From assembly GCF_022374935.2 (NCBI RefSeq), contig NZ_CP092430.2:1798001-1862000 (forward strand): 64,000 bases of DNA, read 5' to 3'. The notes beneath the pieces were generated by a model. The model saw only the letters and a program-made list of their open reading frames with translations. It did no database searches and was not told where the DNA came from. Source of the DNA: Mycolicibacter virginiensis. GTDB taxonomy: Bacteria > Actinomycetota > Actinomycetes > Mycobacteriales > Mycobacteriaceae. Below, piece after piece: positions 1 to 8,240 of this stretch; position 1 is the first letter of the stretch; every line of letters begins with the position of its first letter. A program made the position numbers and the translations under genes.

Positions 1-1381
1 CGGACTTGTGCGTGCCCACTCCGCGCTGCAGCTGGGCGGTGGCTTGGGCGATGCTGGCCTCGGCGTCGGCGATGCTCGCTGGCAGCGTGGCGACAGCGTG
101 GCGGATGTCGCTTGCGGCGTTGTCTACTGCGTCGAGCAGGGCACGGCCCTGGCCCAGGCCCGACTCGGCGGCGCGCACCGCGTCCACCAGGTCGCTCTGT
201 CCGCCAGTCACCGGGTGGTCGGCCAGGCTGCGCGCCCGGGTGATGTTGCGTTCGGCGAAGGCGGCCCGGTCCTGTGCGGTCTTGACGTTGCCGGACACCG
301 AACTGAGCGCGGTGGCGTCGAATTCGGTGTGCAATTGGACGAGGTGCTGCTCGGACGCCGGAATGCGGCCGGTCAGCTCGACCAGTTGCTGGGTCAGGGC
401 GTTGAGGCGGTCGGCGGCGTTGAGCACCAGATCGCGCAACTGCTCGAACGCGGCGCGCTGGGTCTCTAGTTCGCGGTCGGCCTTCGAGGCGGTGACGATC
501 ACCCCGGTCAGCAGGTCGCGCTGTTGGGCCGGCGTCTCGGGGATGTCATCGTCGAGCTGCTGGCGCACAGTGAAGGCGTGCTCCATGGCTGCCTTGGCCG
601 AGGCGACGGCCTGCGCGAACGGTCGGGTGCGCTCGTCGCCGAACTCCTCGACGGCCAGCTCCAGCTCGTTGGCGCTGGTGCGCACCGCGTTGTCGACCTC
701 GACGACTTTCTCCCGCGACAAGGCGTCCAGCGCGAACACCGGCACGTCGGACAAAGCGTTGGGGTCGGTGGGATCCACCCGCCGGGCCGCCGCCAGTGCC
801 GCGGCGCGGCGCCGACGCCGCAGGTGGCGGACCACCAGCAGCAACACCAGGCCGGCGGCCGCCACCGCGGCCAGGGCGATCAGGATCGGTGTCCAGCTCA
901 CCTCGGTGGGTGCGGCGGCGGTGTTGAGGCCGGTGGCGGCCGCGGCGGCCGCGCCGGCCCAGTCGTTGCGGTGCAGGGCAGGTTCGATCTGGTTGCGCCG
1001 CAACGCGTCGACCTTGCTCGAGCTGATCTCGGAGATGCCGTTGGAAACCAGGAAGGCGTAGCTGCGGTCGGCGGTGGCCACGGCCAGCAGGGCGTCGTTG
1101 CTGCCGAGATCGCTGAGCCGCACCGTGCTGCGTCCCCAGTCCTCAGCGGTCTGCCCGGAGAACACGTCGACGTAGACCACCCACAGTCGGATGTGTCGGT
1201 CGGCGTAGAGCTTGTCGATCGCGTTCTGCACCTCGGCGCGCTCGGATTGTGTGAGCGCCCCGGCGCTGTCGGTGATCAAAGTGGGCAGACGCATCGGAGG
1301 CTGCGCCACGGCGCTGGGAGCTACCAGCAGCACTGCGATGAGAAACGCCAGGGCGGCGCCGGCCAGGCGGGGGATGCGCAT
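1..1381 (-). CDS. TPM-domain membrane protein (Rv2345-like), 3' end off the window
   Basis: About 460 codons are visible, read from an ATG at 1381 to the left edge with no stop, so the C-terminus is missing. The protein starts with a signal peptide (basic start, Leu/Ala core, cleavage near an AVAQP stretch). A TPM (TPM_phosphatase, PF04536) fold follows at about residues 30-150, then one membrane span near residues 165-190 with a basic RHLRRRRR stop-transfer. The rest is a long, charged, probably coiled-coil cytoplasmic region. The family is thought to act at the cell envelope but its role is not settled. Rv2345 lies beside dgt in M. tuberculosis, as here. The start is backed by a TAGATT hexamer 7 nt upstream. 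Confidence 0.85.
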   Translation of the reverse strand, partial: MRIPRLAGAALAFLIAVLLVAPSAVAQPPMRLPTLITDSAGALTQSERAEVQNAIDKLYADRHIRLWVVYVDVFSGQTAEDWGRSTVRLSDLGSNDALLAVATADRSYAFLVSNGISEISSSKVDALRRNQIEPALHRNDWAGAAAAAATGLNTAAAPTEVSWTPILIALAAVAAAGLVLLLVVRHLRRRRRAAALAAARRVDPTDPNALSDVPVFALDALSREKVVEVDNAVRTSANELELAVEEFGDERTRPFAQAVASAKAAMEHAFTVRQQLDDDIPETPAQQRDLLTGVIVTASKADRELETQRAAFEQLRDLVLNAADRLNALTQQLVELTGRIPASEQHLVQLHTEFDATALSSVSGNVKTAQDRAAFAERNITRARSLADHPVTGGQSDLVDAVRAAESGLGQGRALLDAVDNAASDIRHAVATLPASIADAEASIAQATAQLQRGVGTHKS

Positions 1382-1388
1382 ATCGGTA

Positions 1389-1394
1389 AATCTA
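1389..1394 (-). promoter_or_regulatory. -10 hexamer TAGATT of the TPM gene (leaderless)
   Basis: Read on the minus strand, TAGATT is followed by 7 nt and then the ATG at 1381. Transcription would start at or beside the start codon. No -35 box is evident. Confidence 0.5.
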
Positions 1395-1505
1395 TATGCG
1401 ATCCGGGGGTGATCGACGCCAATTCTGCGGCCGGCCCGCCCGGTTTCGCAGCGGTCGGGTGTCGAACTTCGGCCCGCCGTGTCGTGGTCTCGGGTCGGGT
1501 CAAAA

Positions 1506-1511
1506 TAGACT
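1506..1511 (+). promoter_or_regulatory. -10 hexamer TAGACT of dgt (leaderless)
   Basis: TAGACT ends 7 nt before the GTG at 1519. The same hexamer precedes dnaG at 3812. No Shine-Dalgarno sequence lies before the GTG, which fits a leaderless mRNA and decides this start over longer in-frame alternatives. Confidence 0.55.
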
Positions 1512-1518
1512 GGCGGCG

Positions 1519-2772
1519 GTGGCCATTAACTCCTGCGACAGCTACGACGCGCACGACCGCGAACGCATCGTGGCGGAGTCGTCGAAAACCGCCGGCCTGC
1601 CCGGAACCGGCGGCCAGCACCGCACCGACTTTGCCCGCGACCGGGCCAGGGTGCTGCACTGCGCTGCGCTGCGCCGGCTGGCGGATAAGACTCAGGTCGT
1701 CGGCCCCCGAGACGGCGACACCCCGCGCACCCGCCTGACCCACTCGCTGGAGGTCGCGCAGATCGGGCGGGGGATGGCGATCGGATTGGGCTGCGACCCT
1801 GACCTGGTGGACCTGGCTGGGCTGGCTCACGACATCGGCCACCCGCCTTACGGGCACAACGGTGAGCAGGCGCTCAACGAAATCGCCTCGAGCTGTGGCG
1901 GATTCGAGGGAAACGCGCAGAACTTCCGCATCCTGACCAGTTTGGAGCCCAAGGTTCTGGGTCCGGACGGTGCAAGTGCGGGCCTGAATCTGACCCGGGC
2001 GACGCTGGACGCGGTCACCAAATATCCGTGGCGCCGTCGCGCCGAAGACGGCTCGGTGCGGACCAAGTTCGGCTTTTACGACGACGACCGAGATGCCGCT
2101 GACTGGATGCGCCGCGGCGCACCGGAGGGACGCGTCTGTCTGGAGTCGCAGATCATGGACTGGGCCGACGACGTCGCCTACTCAGTGCATGACGTTGAAG
2201 ATGGCGTCATTTCCGGCCGGATCGACCTGCGGGTGCTCGCCGACGCATCGACCGTGGCCGAGCTGACGCGTCTGGGTGACCCCCGTGGGGTGCACGATCT
2301 GGCCGCGGCGGCTCGCCGGCTCACCGAATTGCCGGTGGTGGCCGCGGTGGGTGATTTCGACGCGACTCTGTCGGCGTCGGTGGCACTGAAACGGTTGACC
2401 AGCGAACTGGTTGGGCGCTTCGCCTCCGCGGCGATCACCGCCACTCACGATGCCGCCGGCCCCGGGCCGCTGACCCGCTACCAGGCGGACCTCGAAGTGC
2501 CTGAACTGGTGCGGGCCGAAGTGGCCGTGCTGAAAACCCTTGCGGTGCAGTTCATCATATCGTCGGACCAACATCGCAGGATTCAGGCCGCCCAGCGTGA
2601 GCAGGTGCACGAGGTCGCACAGCGGCTGCTCGCCACGGCACCGGAGAGCCTGGATCCGATCTTCGTTCCAGCGTTTAACGCCGCCGCTGACGACAATGCA
2701 CGGCTGCGGGTGATCGTCGACCAGATAGCGTCGTGCACCGAGGGACGGCTGGAACGCCTCGTCGCGGGCTAG
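1519..2772 (+). CDS. dgt: Deoxyguanosinetriphosphate triphosphohydrolase-like protein
   Basis: This 417-aa HD-domain enzyme of the dGTPase family hydrolyses dNTPs to nucleoside and triphosphate, trimming dNTP pools in the cytosol. The metal-binding HD motif is intact: His75 in [10 protein letters not shown], then [11 protein letters not shown] with His104/Asp105 and His108, and a distal Asp in the [12 protein letters not shown] segment. The N-terminal [24 protein letters not shown] block matches mycobacterial Dgt. The GTG start was chosen from homology and the hexamer upstream; an open frame continues upstream to 1396 but is unlike the family. It sits just upstream of the dnaG region, as in M. 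tuberculosis (Rv2344c/Rv2343c). Confidence 0.93.
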   Translation: MAINSCDSYDAHDRERIVAESSKTAGLPGTGGQHRTDFARDRARVLHCAALRRLADKTQVVGPRDGDTPRTRLTHSLEVAQIGRGMAIGLGCDPDLVDLAGLAHDIGHPPYGHNGEQALNEIASSCGGFEGNAQNFRILTSLEPKVLGPDGASAGLNLTRATLDAVTKYPWRRRAEDGSVRTKFGFYDDDRDAADWMRRGAPEGRVCLESQIMDWADDVAYSVHDVEDGVISGRIDLRVLADASTVAELTRLGDPRGVHDLAAAARRLTELPVVAAVGDFDATLSASVALKRLTSELVGRFASAAITATHDAAGPGPLTRYQADLEVPELVRAEVAVLKTLAVQFIISSDQHRRIQAAQREQVHEVAQRLLATAPESLDPIFVPAFNAAADDNARLRVIVDQIASCTEGRLERLVAG

Positions 2773-2797
2773 TGCCATAGCGGCACCGCGGGCGAAC

Positions 2798-3565
2798 TCA
2801 GCCGAGCTTGGCGACCTTGTCCATCATCGCCCGCACAACATCGGTGCTGCTGGTCTGCGGGTCACCGGAACCACTGGCGTTCTCGGTTCCGGTGAAGGCG
2901 ATCAGGACTCCGACGATGCAGTTGTCCTGCAGCCCGATGGCACGGGTGTCCGGCGCCTTGGGACTCTTGTCGAGCACGATCGATGCGGCCAGGACGTCGT
3001 CGGTGACCCGCACGTCGGTGATGTGCATTTCGGTGCCGGGAAGGTGCGGCGATCCGGCAGTATCCGGGTCGGCTGCGTTGACCGGTTGCCCGTCGCAGTG
3101 CTTCCACTGCTCGGCGAACTTCTCGAACAGCTGCCGGGCATCTGCGGCGGTGGGCAGGGCGACCACGGCCTCCTTGACGAACATCACCCGGGTGTCGAGT
3201 GGCTTGAAGCCGTCGCGGGCGGGCTCCGGATCGATCCAGGTCTCACGCGCGTAGCTCTGGACCGGGGCGGATGCGTACACGCTGCGCTGCGCGACGTCGA
3301 GGACACCGACGCAGTCGCCGGGGGTTGCTGAGTCGTCCATCGCTTCCAAGCCGCCGTAGGACGGCGGGCCGGTGACAGTCGTGAAAGGCTGATCCAGCAT
3401 CGCGGTCAGCTCGGTGCCGTTGAGCAGCACCTGCTTGACCGTCTCGCCGGTGACGCCGGCCGCACTACGCGACCGGTCGGGCAACACCAGCCAGGTCGTC
3501 ACCGCGGCCGCGCCGAGCACGGCAACGGCGACAAGGGTCAGCAACCAGACCCGTTTCGAGTTCAT
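2798..3565 (-). CDS. PknH_C-like extracellular sensor-domain protein
   Basis: The 255-aa protein has a short basic N-terminus, one Leu/Val/Ala-rich membrane segment (about residues 6-28) and no lipobox, so it should be a signal-anchored or secreted envelope protein. Residues about 35-255 resemble the PknH-like extracellular domain (PF14032) also found in mycobacterial LppH/LpqQ-type proteins. Three Cys are visible (GDC, KHC, DNC), whereas the PknH domain has two disulfides, so one bridge may be absent. No kinase domain is attached. It converges on dgt (25-bp gap) and is divergent from dnaG across the 55-bp repeat. Function is unknown beyond a presumed ligand-sensing role. Confidence 0.8.
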   Translation of the reverse strand: MNSKRVWLLTLVAVAVLGAAAVTTWLVLPDRSRSAAGVTGETVKQVLLNGTELTAMLDQPFTTVTGPPSYGGLEAMDDSATPGDCVGVLDVAQRSVYASAPVQSYARETWIDPEPARDGFKPLDTRVMFVKEAVVALPTAADARQLFEKFAEQWKHCDGQPVNAADPDTAGSPHLPGTEMHITDVRVTDDVLAASIVLDKSPKAPDTRAIGLQDNCIVGVLIAFTGTENASGSGDPQTSSTDVVRAMMDKVAKLG

Positions 3566-3636
3566 TCACGCCCCTGACGCAGCAGTTGACCCGTCATTAA
3601 AGCATGGGCAGTCTCGACATCATGGGCTAGGCAGAA

Positions 3637-3797
3637 GGCGGCGACCCGCTTCGCCCGGCTCCGCCGTGCTCGCGATCGCCGCGGTGCAAATGGCGGCGAC
3701 CCGCTTCGCCCGGCTCCGCCGTGCTCGCGATCGCCGCGGTGCAAATGGCGGCGACCCGCTTCGCCCGGCTCCGCCGTGCTCGCGATCGCCGCGGTGC
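3637..3797 (+). repeat. MIRU-like tandem repeat A, 55-bp unit, about 2.9 copies
   Basis: Copies start at 3637, 3692 and 3747; the last is cut after about 51 bp. The units are nearly identical, carry the core GGCGGCGACCCGCTTCGCCC and end in a GCGATCGCCGCGG block. The repeat fills most of the gap between the divergent sensor gene and dnaG and ends about 15 bp before the dnaG -10 hexamer. Its core resembles repeat C at 15734 and the reverse complement of repeat B at 5744. Confidence 0.9.
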
Positions 3798-3811
3798 CCG
3801 ACGGCGCGCTC

Positions 3812-3817
3812 TAGACT
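3812..3817 (+). promoter_or_regulatory. -10 hexamer TAGACT of dnaG (leaderless)
   Basis: TAGACT ends 6 nt before the GTG at 3824. It abuts the downstream end of tandem repeat A, so copy-number change would alter the -35 side of this promoter. Confidence 0.55.
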
Positions 3818-3823
3818 GACCCA

Positions 3824-5752
3824 GTGCCAGGCCGTATCTCCGATCGCGACATCGCCGCCATCCGCGAACGTGTCCGGATCGAGGACGTGGTCGGTGACTA
3901 TGTGCAGCTCAGGCGTGCCGGCGCGGACTCGCTGAAGGGCCTGTGCCCGTTTCACAACGAGAAGTCGCCTTCCTTCCATGTCCGGCCCAACCATGGCCTG
4001 TTCCACTGCTTCGGTTGTGGGGAAGGCGGCGACGTCTACGCCTTCGTGCAGAAGATCGAGCACGCCAGCTTCGTCGAGGCGGTGGAGCTGCTGGCCGACC
4101 GGGTCGGGCACACCATCACCTACACCGGCGCGTCGGCGACCAACATCCAGCGCGAGCGCGGCGGGCGCAGCCGGCTGATCGCCGCCAACGCGGCGGCCGC
4201 CGAGTTCTACGCTGCGGCGCTGAGTACCCCCGAGGCCGCGCCGGCGCGGAAATATCTCACCGAGCGAAACTTTGACGCCGCTGCAGCCGAGCGGTTCGGG
4301 TGCGGCTTCGCCCCGTCCGGGTGGGACGGCCTGACCAAGCATCTGCTGCGCAAGGGCTTCGAGTTCAAGGAGCTGGAGGCCGCGGGCCTGTCCCGAGAAG
4401 GGCGCCGTGGTCCGATGGACCGATTCCATCGCCGGTTGCTGTGGCCGATCCGTTCGTCGGCGGGGGAGGTGATCGGGTTCGGTGCCCGCCGGCTGTTCGA
4501 CGACGACCCGATGGAGGCCAAGTACGTCAACACCCCCGAAACCACGCTCTACAAGAAGTCCAACGTGCTGTTCGGCCTGGACCTGGCCAAACGAGACATC
4601 GCCCGCGGACACCAGGCGATCGTCGTCGAGGGCTACACCGACGTGATGGCGATGCATCTGGCAGGCGTCACCACCGCGGTCGCCTCGTGCGGTACCGCCT
4701 TCGGCGATGAGCACCTCGCGATGCTGCGCCGACTGATGATGGACGACAAGTTCTTTCGGGGTGAACTGATCTACGTCTTCGACGGCGATGCGGCGGGCCG
4801 TGCGGCCGCGGTCAAGGCGCTCGAGGGTGAGCAGCAGCTGGCCGGACAGTCATTCGTCGCGGTCGCGGCCGACGGTATGGATCCCTGTGATCTGCGCCTG
4901 GCACACGGCGACGAGGCGCTACGCGACCTGGTGGCGCGCCGCACTCCGCTGTTCGAGTTTGCGGTGCGCACCGCCCTCACTGAGATGGACTTGGAGACGG
5001 CCGAGGGCCGGGTCGCTGCGCTGCGCCGCTGCGTGCCGATGGTCGCTGCGATCAAGGACCCGACACTGCGCGATGAATACGCGCGGCAGCTGGCCGGCTG
5101 GGTGGGCTGGGACGACGTCGCGCAGGTGATCGGCCGGGTGCGTGCCCGGGCCAAGAACGAGGCCAAGGGCGATGCCAAGGACAGCGGGCAGGCCCGGGAC
5201 CGTCAGGCGTCTCGCGCGGCCGCCGGCCCCGCCGAACAGCCGGCGGTCGCCCGACCGAACCCGACCGATCCGACGTTGTGGCCGCAGCGTGAGGCGCTCA
5301 AAGCGGCTCTGCAGTACCCGGCCTTGGCCGGACCGGTGTTCGACACCTTGACGGTGGAGAGTTTCACCCACCCCGGTTATGCCGCGGTGCGTTCGGCGAT
5401 CGACGCGGCAGGGGGGACCGCCGGGGTGGCCGGCACCGGTGGCGCACAGTGGATCGAAACGGTGCGTGAGCAGACGCCCTCGTCGCTGACCACCGCGCTG
5501 ATCCACGAGCTGAGCGTGGAGGCCATCCGCGTCGACGAGGACAAGCTGCCGCGGTACATCGGCGGCGTGCTGGCCCGGCTGCAAGAGGTGTGGGTGGGCC
5601 GACAGATCGCCGAGGTCAAGTCCAAGCTGCAGCGCATGTCACCGGTGGAGCACAGCGACGAATACCACGCGCTCTTCGGCGATCTGGTGGCCATGGAGGC
5701 CTACCGGCGCAGTCTGCTGGAGCAGGCCAGCGGCGATGATCTGACCGCCTGA
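3824..5752 (+). CDS. dnaG: DNA primase DnaG
   Basis: The 642-aa primase synthesises RNA primers at the replication fork with the DnaB helicase. Zinc ligands of the CHC2 domain are Cys41, His44, Cys62 and Cys65 (CPFH, HCFGCGEGGD). The RNA-polymerase core spans about residues 120-420, with Toprim motifs VVEGYTDVMA near 268 and VFDGDAAGRA near 318. A variable linker rich in Ala, Arg and Pro lies around 440-490, and the C-terminal helicase-interaction domain ends in LLEQASGDDLTA as in other mycobacteria. Length is normal. The GTG start matches homologues beginning with a PGRISDRDIAAIRERV-type segment. The stop codon lies inside the first unit of tandem repeat B. Confidence 0.98.
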   Translation: MPGRISDRDIAAIRERVRIEDVVGDYVQLRRAGADSLKGLCPFHNEKSPSFHVRPNHGLFHCFGCGEGGDVYAFVQKIEHASFVEAVELLADRVGHTITYTGASATNIQRERGGRSRLIAANAAAAEFYAAALSTPEAAPARKYLTERNFDAAAAERFGCGFAPSGWDGLTKHLLRKGFEFKELEAAGLSREGRRGPMDRFHRRLLWPIRSSAGEVIGFGARRLFDDDPMEAKYVNTPETTLYKKSNVLFGLDLAKRDIARGHQAIVVEGYTDVMAMHLAGVTTAVASCGTAFGDEHLAMLRRLMMDDKFFRGELIYVFDGDAAGRAAAVKALEGEQQLAGQSFVAVAADGMDPCDLRLAHGDEALRDLVARRTPLFEFAVRTALTEMDLETAEGRVAALRRCVPMVAAIKDPTLRDEYARQLAGWVGWDDVAQVIGRVRARAKNEAKGDAKDSGQARDRQASRAAAGPAEQPAVARPNPTDPTLWPQREALKAALQYPALAGPVFDTLTVESFTHPGYAAVRSAIDAAGGTAGVAGTGGAQWIETVREQTPSSLTTALIHELSVEAIRVDEDKLPRYIGGVLARLQEVWVGRQIAEVKSKLQRMSPVEHSDEYHALFGDLVAMEAYRRSLLEQASGDDLTA

Positions 5753-5880
5753 TCGCAAGCCCGGCCGGAGGTCGGGTGTAGCGGGTCAGGCGTGATCGGC
5801 ACCGCCTGATCGCAAGCCCGGCCGGAGGTCGGGTGCAGCGGGTCAGGCGTGATCGGCACCGCCTGATCGCAAGCCCGGCC
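5744..5880 (+). repeat. MIRU-like tandem repeat B, 57-bp unit, about 2.4 copies
   Basis: The motif GATCGCAAGCCCGGCCGG recurs at 5751, 5808 and 5865, giving an exact 57-bp period. The first unit starts inside the last codons of dnaG and supplies its TGA. The reverse complement shares the GACCCGC and GCTTGCGATC blocks with repeats A and C, so it looks like an inverted member of the same family. It lies between convergent dnaG and the SnoaL-like gene. Confidence 0.88.
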
Positions 5881-5934
5881 GGGCGTGCGGAGCCGGCCGC
5901 GAGTGACCGGCCGTCGGCACGCTCGGGCGACGGG

Positions 5935-6303
5935 CTAGGCGGCGGCGGGGACCTTGTCGAAGAATCCGAGTACCTTCTGGATGCGGCCAGCGCCGTCGGT
6001 AAGGACCACGTCGAACCCGACGATCGGTGCCTCCTGGTTGGCCGGGCCGAGCTCCCAGCGGAACCGGGCCTGGTCATGGTGCGCGTCGACCGGTCCGACC
6101 AGGCGGAACTCGAAGCCTGGGAACTGTCCTTGTACAGCAGCAATGGTGGCGCTGATCGCCTCGGGGCCGTCGGCCACCGCCAGTGGGTCGACGAAGCTGG
6201 CGTCGGCGCAGAACAGTGCGTCCACGGCTGCGCGCCGGACGGTCGGGTCGCTCTCGTTCCATGCGTCGATGTAGCGCTGCGCCAAATCCTCGAACGCTGT
6301 CAT
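5935..6303 (-). CDS. SnoaL/NTF2-like small protein
   Basis: This 122-aa single-domain protein (start MTAFEDLAQRYIDAWN) has the cone-shaped SnoaL/NTF2 layout: an N-terminal helix, a DALFCADASFVDPL segment, then alternating strands (FEFRLVGPVDAHHDQARFRWELG, PIVGFDVVLTDGAGRIQKVLGFFD). Such proteins bind small hydrophobic ligands or act as isomerases or cyclases; the substrate here is not evident. The ATG at 6303 is chosen because AAGGAGGA lies 5 nt upstream (6309-6316); a longer frame to 6363 has no such signal. It lies 81 bp downstream of the XRE regulator on the same strand, so the two are probably cotranscribed. Confidence 0.82.
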   Translation of the reverse strand: MTAFEDLAQRYIDAWNESDPTVRRAAVDALFCADASFVDPLAVADGPEAISATIAAVQGQFPGFEFRLVGPVDAHHDQARFRWELGPANQEAPIVGFDVVLTDGAGRIQKVLGFFDKVPAAA

Positions 6304-6384
6304 GGTGTTCCTCCTTGAGGTGACTGGCCGGACCGTTCCGGCCTGGGCGTCTTCCACAATCACCGAGTAGGCCGGGCGTGTCGA

Positions 6385-7203
6385 TTACGTCTCAGGTAGT
6401 GGTCGCGGGGCGCCCAGGTAGGCGGCCGTGGCGGCGTCGGCGGGCAAGAACGACTCGATGGCGAGTTCGGACAAGGTGATGTCGACGGCGGTGCCGAACG
6501 TCGCGATCATCGCGAGGAAGGACAGGTCAGTCTCGCCGACCCGCAGCCGCAGCGGTACGTAGACGGTGCCCGGCGGGGTTGACGTAGGCGGGTCGCCGGG
6601 ATCGTCGTGCGGGAAGGCGGCCAGCTCGTCGTGCAGTGCGAGCATCTCGTCGTCGGCGCGCGCCATGGCACTGCGGCGCAGGCCGCCCAGCACGAACGCG
6701 CGCCACTGGGAGAGATTGCCGATGTGCGGCGCCATGCCCTCGGGGTGCAGGGTCAGGCGCAGTGCGTTGAGCGGCCGCTCGGCCAGCAGGGCGGGGGAGA
6801 CGACCTGGGTGAGCACGCCGATCGCGGTGTTGGCGTCGAGCACGTTCCATGTCCGGTCCACAGCCAGCGCCGGGTAGGGCTCGTGGGCGGCGAGCACCTC
6901 GCGAATCGCTGCTCGGGCCGAGGCCATTTCCGGTGCGGTCAGACTGTGTTCGGGATAGATCGGGGCGAAGCCGGCGGCCAGCAGTAGCCGGTTGCGGTCT
7001 CTAAGCGGGACGTCGAGGTGCTCGGCAATGCGAAGCACCATGTCCCGGCTCGGTTGGGAACGCCCCGTCTCGACGAAGCTGAGATGGCGGGTGGAGATGG
7101 CGGCTTCGTTGGACAGGTCGAGCTGACTGACCCGCCGATGCGTGCGCCAATGCCGCAGCAGCGCGCCGAATGGGACCGGGGCGGGCATTCGGGTCGTCGT
7201 CAT
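6385..7203 (-). CDS. XRE-family regulator with MmyB-like ligand domain
   Basis: The 272-aa protein has an N-terminal Cro/C1-type helix-turn-helix (about residues 12-75; LLRHWRTHRRVSQLDLSNEA followed by STRHLSFVETGRSQPS) and a C-terminal MmyB-type domain (about 100-265; PF17765), recognisable from the ALAVDRTWNVLDANTA segment and LNALRLTLHPEGMAPHI. Members in actinobacteria usually control a neighbouring oxidoreductase or SnoaL-like gene, possibly with a bound fatty-acid-like ligand; that is family knowledge. The SnoaL-like gene directly downstream is the obvious target or cotranscribed partner. ATG at 7203 is used; an in-frame ATG five codons further in is possible. Confidence 0.9.
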   Translation of the reverse strand: MTTTRMPAPVPFGALLRHWRTHRRVSQLDLSNEAAISTRHLSFVETGRSQPSRDMVLRIAEHLDVPLRDRNRLLLAAGFAPIYPEHSLTAPEMASARAAIREVLAAHEPYPALAVDRTWNVLDANTAIGVLTQVVSPALLAERPLNALRLTLHPEGMAPHIGNLSQWRAFVLGGLRRSAMARADDEMLALHDELAAFPHDDPGDPPTSTPPGTVYVPLRLRVGETDLSFLAMIATFGTAVDITLSELAIESFLPADAATAAYLGAPRPLPET

Positions 7204-7320
7204 GCGGGCAAGTCTTCCCCAGGCTGATGGTCTTCACCATGACGTGAGAGGTAATCGCCTTCATGCAAGCGCGGGGGACAACGTGGGGGCCCACATGGTC
7301 AAAACGACCGCCGCAGTGCC

Positions 7321-7569
7321 CTAGCGGTCGTCTTCGGGCTCGACCGGCGTGACGATCGACGTACCGTCCTCGAGTTCGGTCAGCGTCACCATCGCCGAGT
7401 CGGGATGGATCCGGTCGGCGATGGTGCGCCGTCCCTTGTCGATCAGCGCCTTGGCGACCGGGCTGCTCGTCACCGCGTGATAGGTGCCGACAATCTGCTC
7501 GTAGCGGCGGCGGCCGGCCTTGGTGCCCATCACATAGCCGACCCCCATCACCACGACATACCCGATCAA
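7321..7569 (-). CDS. Conserved small mycobacterial protein, Rv2342-like
   Basis: The 82-aa protein begins with a hydrophobic stretch (MIGYVVVMGVGYVMG) followed by a basic AGRRRYEQIVGTY segment, suggesting a membrane-anchored N-terminus with a cytoplasmic tail. The tail contains VTLTELEDGTSIV. It closely resembles Rv2342, which lies between dnaG and tRNA-Asn in M. tuberculosis; the same neighbours are present here. The apparent start is a TTG at 7569 preceded by AAGGGG. Function is unknown. Confidence 0.8.
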   Translation of the reverse strand: MIGYVVVMGVGYVMGTKAGRRRYEQIVGTYHAVTSSPVAKALIDKGRRTIADRIHPDSAMVTLTELEDGTSIVTPVEPEDDR

Positions 7570-7620
7570 TGCGGCCCCTTAGAACAGTCGATGCAGTGCT
7601 TCCATCCTGCCTCACGCGGT

Positions 7621-7650
7621 GCAACGGGGGCCGGGTGCGACCCCCGTTGC
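7621..7650. promoter_or_regulatory. Perfect 10-bp stem-loop upstream of the Rv2342-like gene
   Basis: GCAACGGGGG and CCCCCGTTGC flank a 10-nt loop. No T-run follows on either strand. It lies 51-81 nt upstream of the minus-strand gene start and just upstream of the tRNA-Asn promoter region. It could separate the divergent transcripts or act in the 5' leader of the small gene. Confidence 0.5.
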
Positions 7651-7673
7651 ACAGCGGTGGTTTCGGTATGCGC

Positions 7674-7679
7674 TAGAGT
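7674..7679 (+). promoter_or_regulatory. Probable -10 (TAGAGT) of tRNA-Asn
   Basis: TAGAGT lies 24 nt upstream of the mature 5' end of the tRNA, leaving a short 5' leader for RNase P removal. No clear -35 box is seen. Confidence 0.35.
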
Positions 7680-7703
7680 CTTGCAAGTCCGCGAGGACAG
7701 CAA

Positions 7704-7776
7704 TCCCCTGTAGCTCAATTGGCAGAGCATTCGGCTGTTAACCGGAGGGTTGGTGGTTCGAGTCCACCCGGGGGAG
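7704..7776 (+). tRNA. tRNA-Asn (GTT)
   Basis: A 73-nt cloverleaf. The acceptor stem TCCCCTG pairs with CGGGGGA (one T-G pair). The D-arm is TAGCTCAATTGGCAGAGC, the anticodon loop CTGTTAA carries GTT, and the T-arm is GGTGGTTCGAGTCCACC. The discriminator is G and CCA is encoded at 7777-7779. Its place beside the Rv2342-like gene matches asnT in M. tuberculosis. Confidence 0.95.
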
Positions 7777-7794
7777 CCACGTTTGAGACCGGCG

Positions 7795-8190
7795 TTAGTC
7801 CAGCCGGGGAATCACCGAAGGACCAGCCTGCGAAGGCGGCTGCTGCGGTGCGAACATCCCCGGCACCTGCTGTGACTGTGCGCCCTGCTGCTTGGCCGCA
7901 CGGGCCTGGGCGAGCGCGTTGACCAGCGGGTTGTTGGCCATCATCTCGCGGCGCTCTTCTTCGCTGAGCTCGTAGATCGCCCACGCGCCCCAAGCAGCCG
8001 GACGCACGTACACGGTGACCTGCTGGCGGCCGTTGTTGAAGACGGCGGGAACTGCCACGGCCCGGTCGGTGGCCGCGAAGGTGGCCATCTCCTCGGTGAT
8101 CCGCTCGAGATCAGCGGTTTCGTGCAGCTCGTAGGTGGGCGCTTGCACGCCCTTGGTGGGGGTGGCATTCAGGGCGAGGAACCACGCCAT
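7795..8190 (-). CDS. Hypothetical actinobacterial protein
   Basis: The 131-aa protein was not recognised. Residues 1-85 look globular (alternating strands and an acidic helix DLERITEEMATFAATDRAVAV, then VTVYVRPAAWGAWAIYELS). The C-terminal 45 residues are rich in Gln, Ala and Pro and are probably disordered. There is no signal peptide or membrane segment. The ATG at 8190 has an AAAGGAG 8 nt upstream, so it is very likely translated. It stands alone between tRNA-Asn (convergent) and the acyl-CoA oxidase gene, whose stop lies 50 bp upstream of the start. Confidence 0.75.
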   Translation of the reverse strand: MAWFLALNATPTKGVQAPTYELHETADLERITEEMATFAATDRAVAVPAVFNNGRQQVTVYVRPAAWGAWAIYELSEEERREMMANNPLVNALAQARAAKQQGAQSQQVPGMFAPQQPPSQAGPSVIPRLD

Positions 8191-8240
8191 GAGAGGTACT
8201 CCTTTGTTCGGTCAGGGGTCCAGACAGCCTATAAACAGGG

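Noticed and set aside
6..1738. Long plus-strand frames over the TPM gene and dgt start.
   Set aside because: The minus-strand TPM protein has a signal peptide, fold and promoter; the plus frames are Ser/Arg/Gly-rich shadows.
2772..2787. A 5-bp hairpin (GTGCC/GGCAC) as terminator between dgt and the sensor gene.
   Set aside because: Too short and without T-run to call as a terminator.
3637..5880. CRISPR-like reading of the tandem repeats.
   Set aside because: Units are directly adjacent, without unique spacers, and there are no cas genes.
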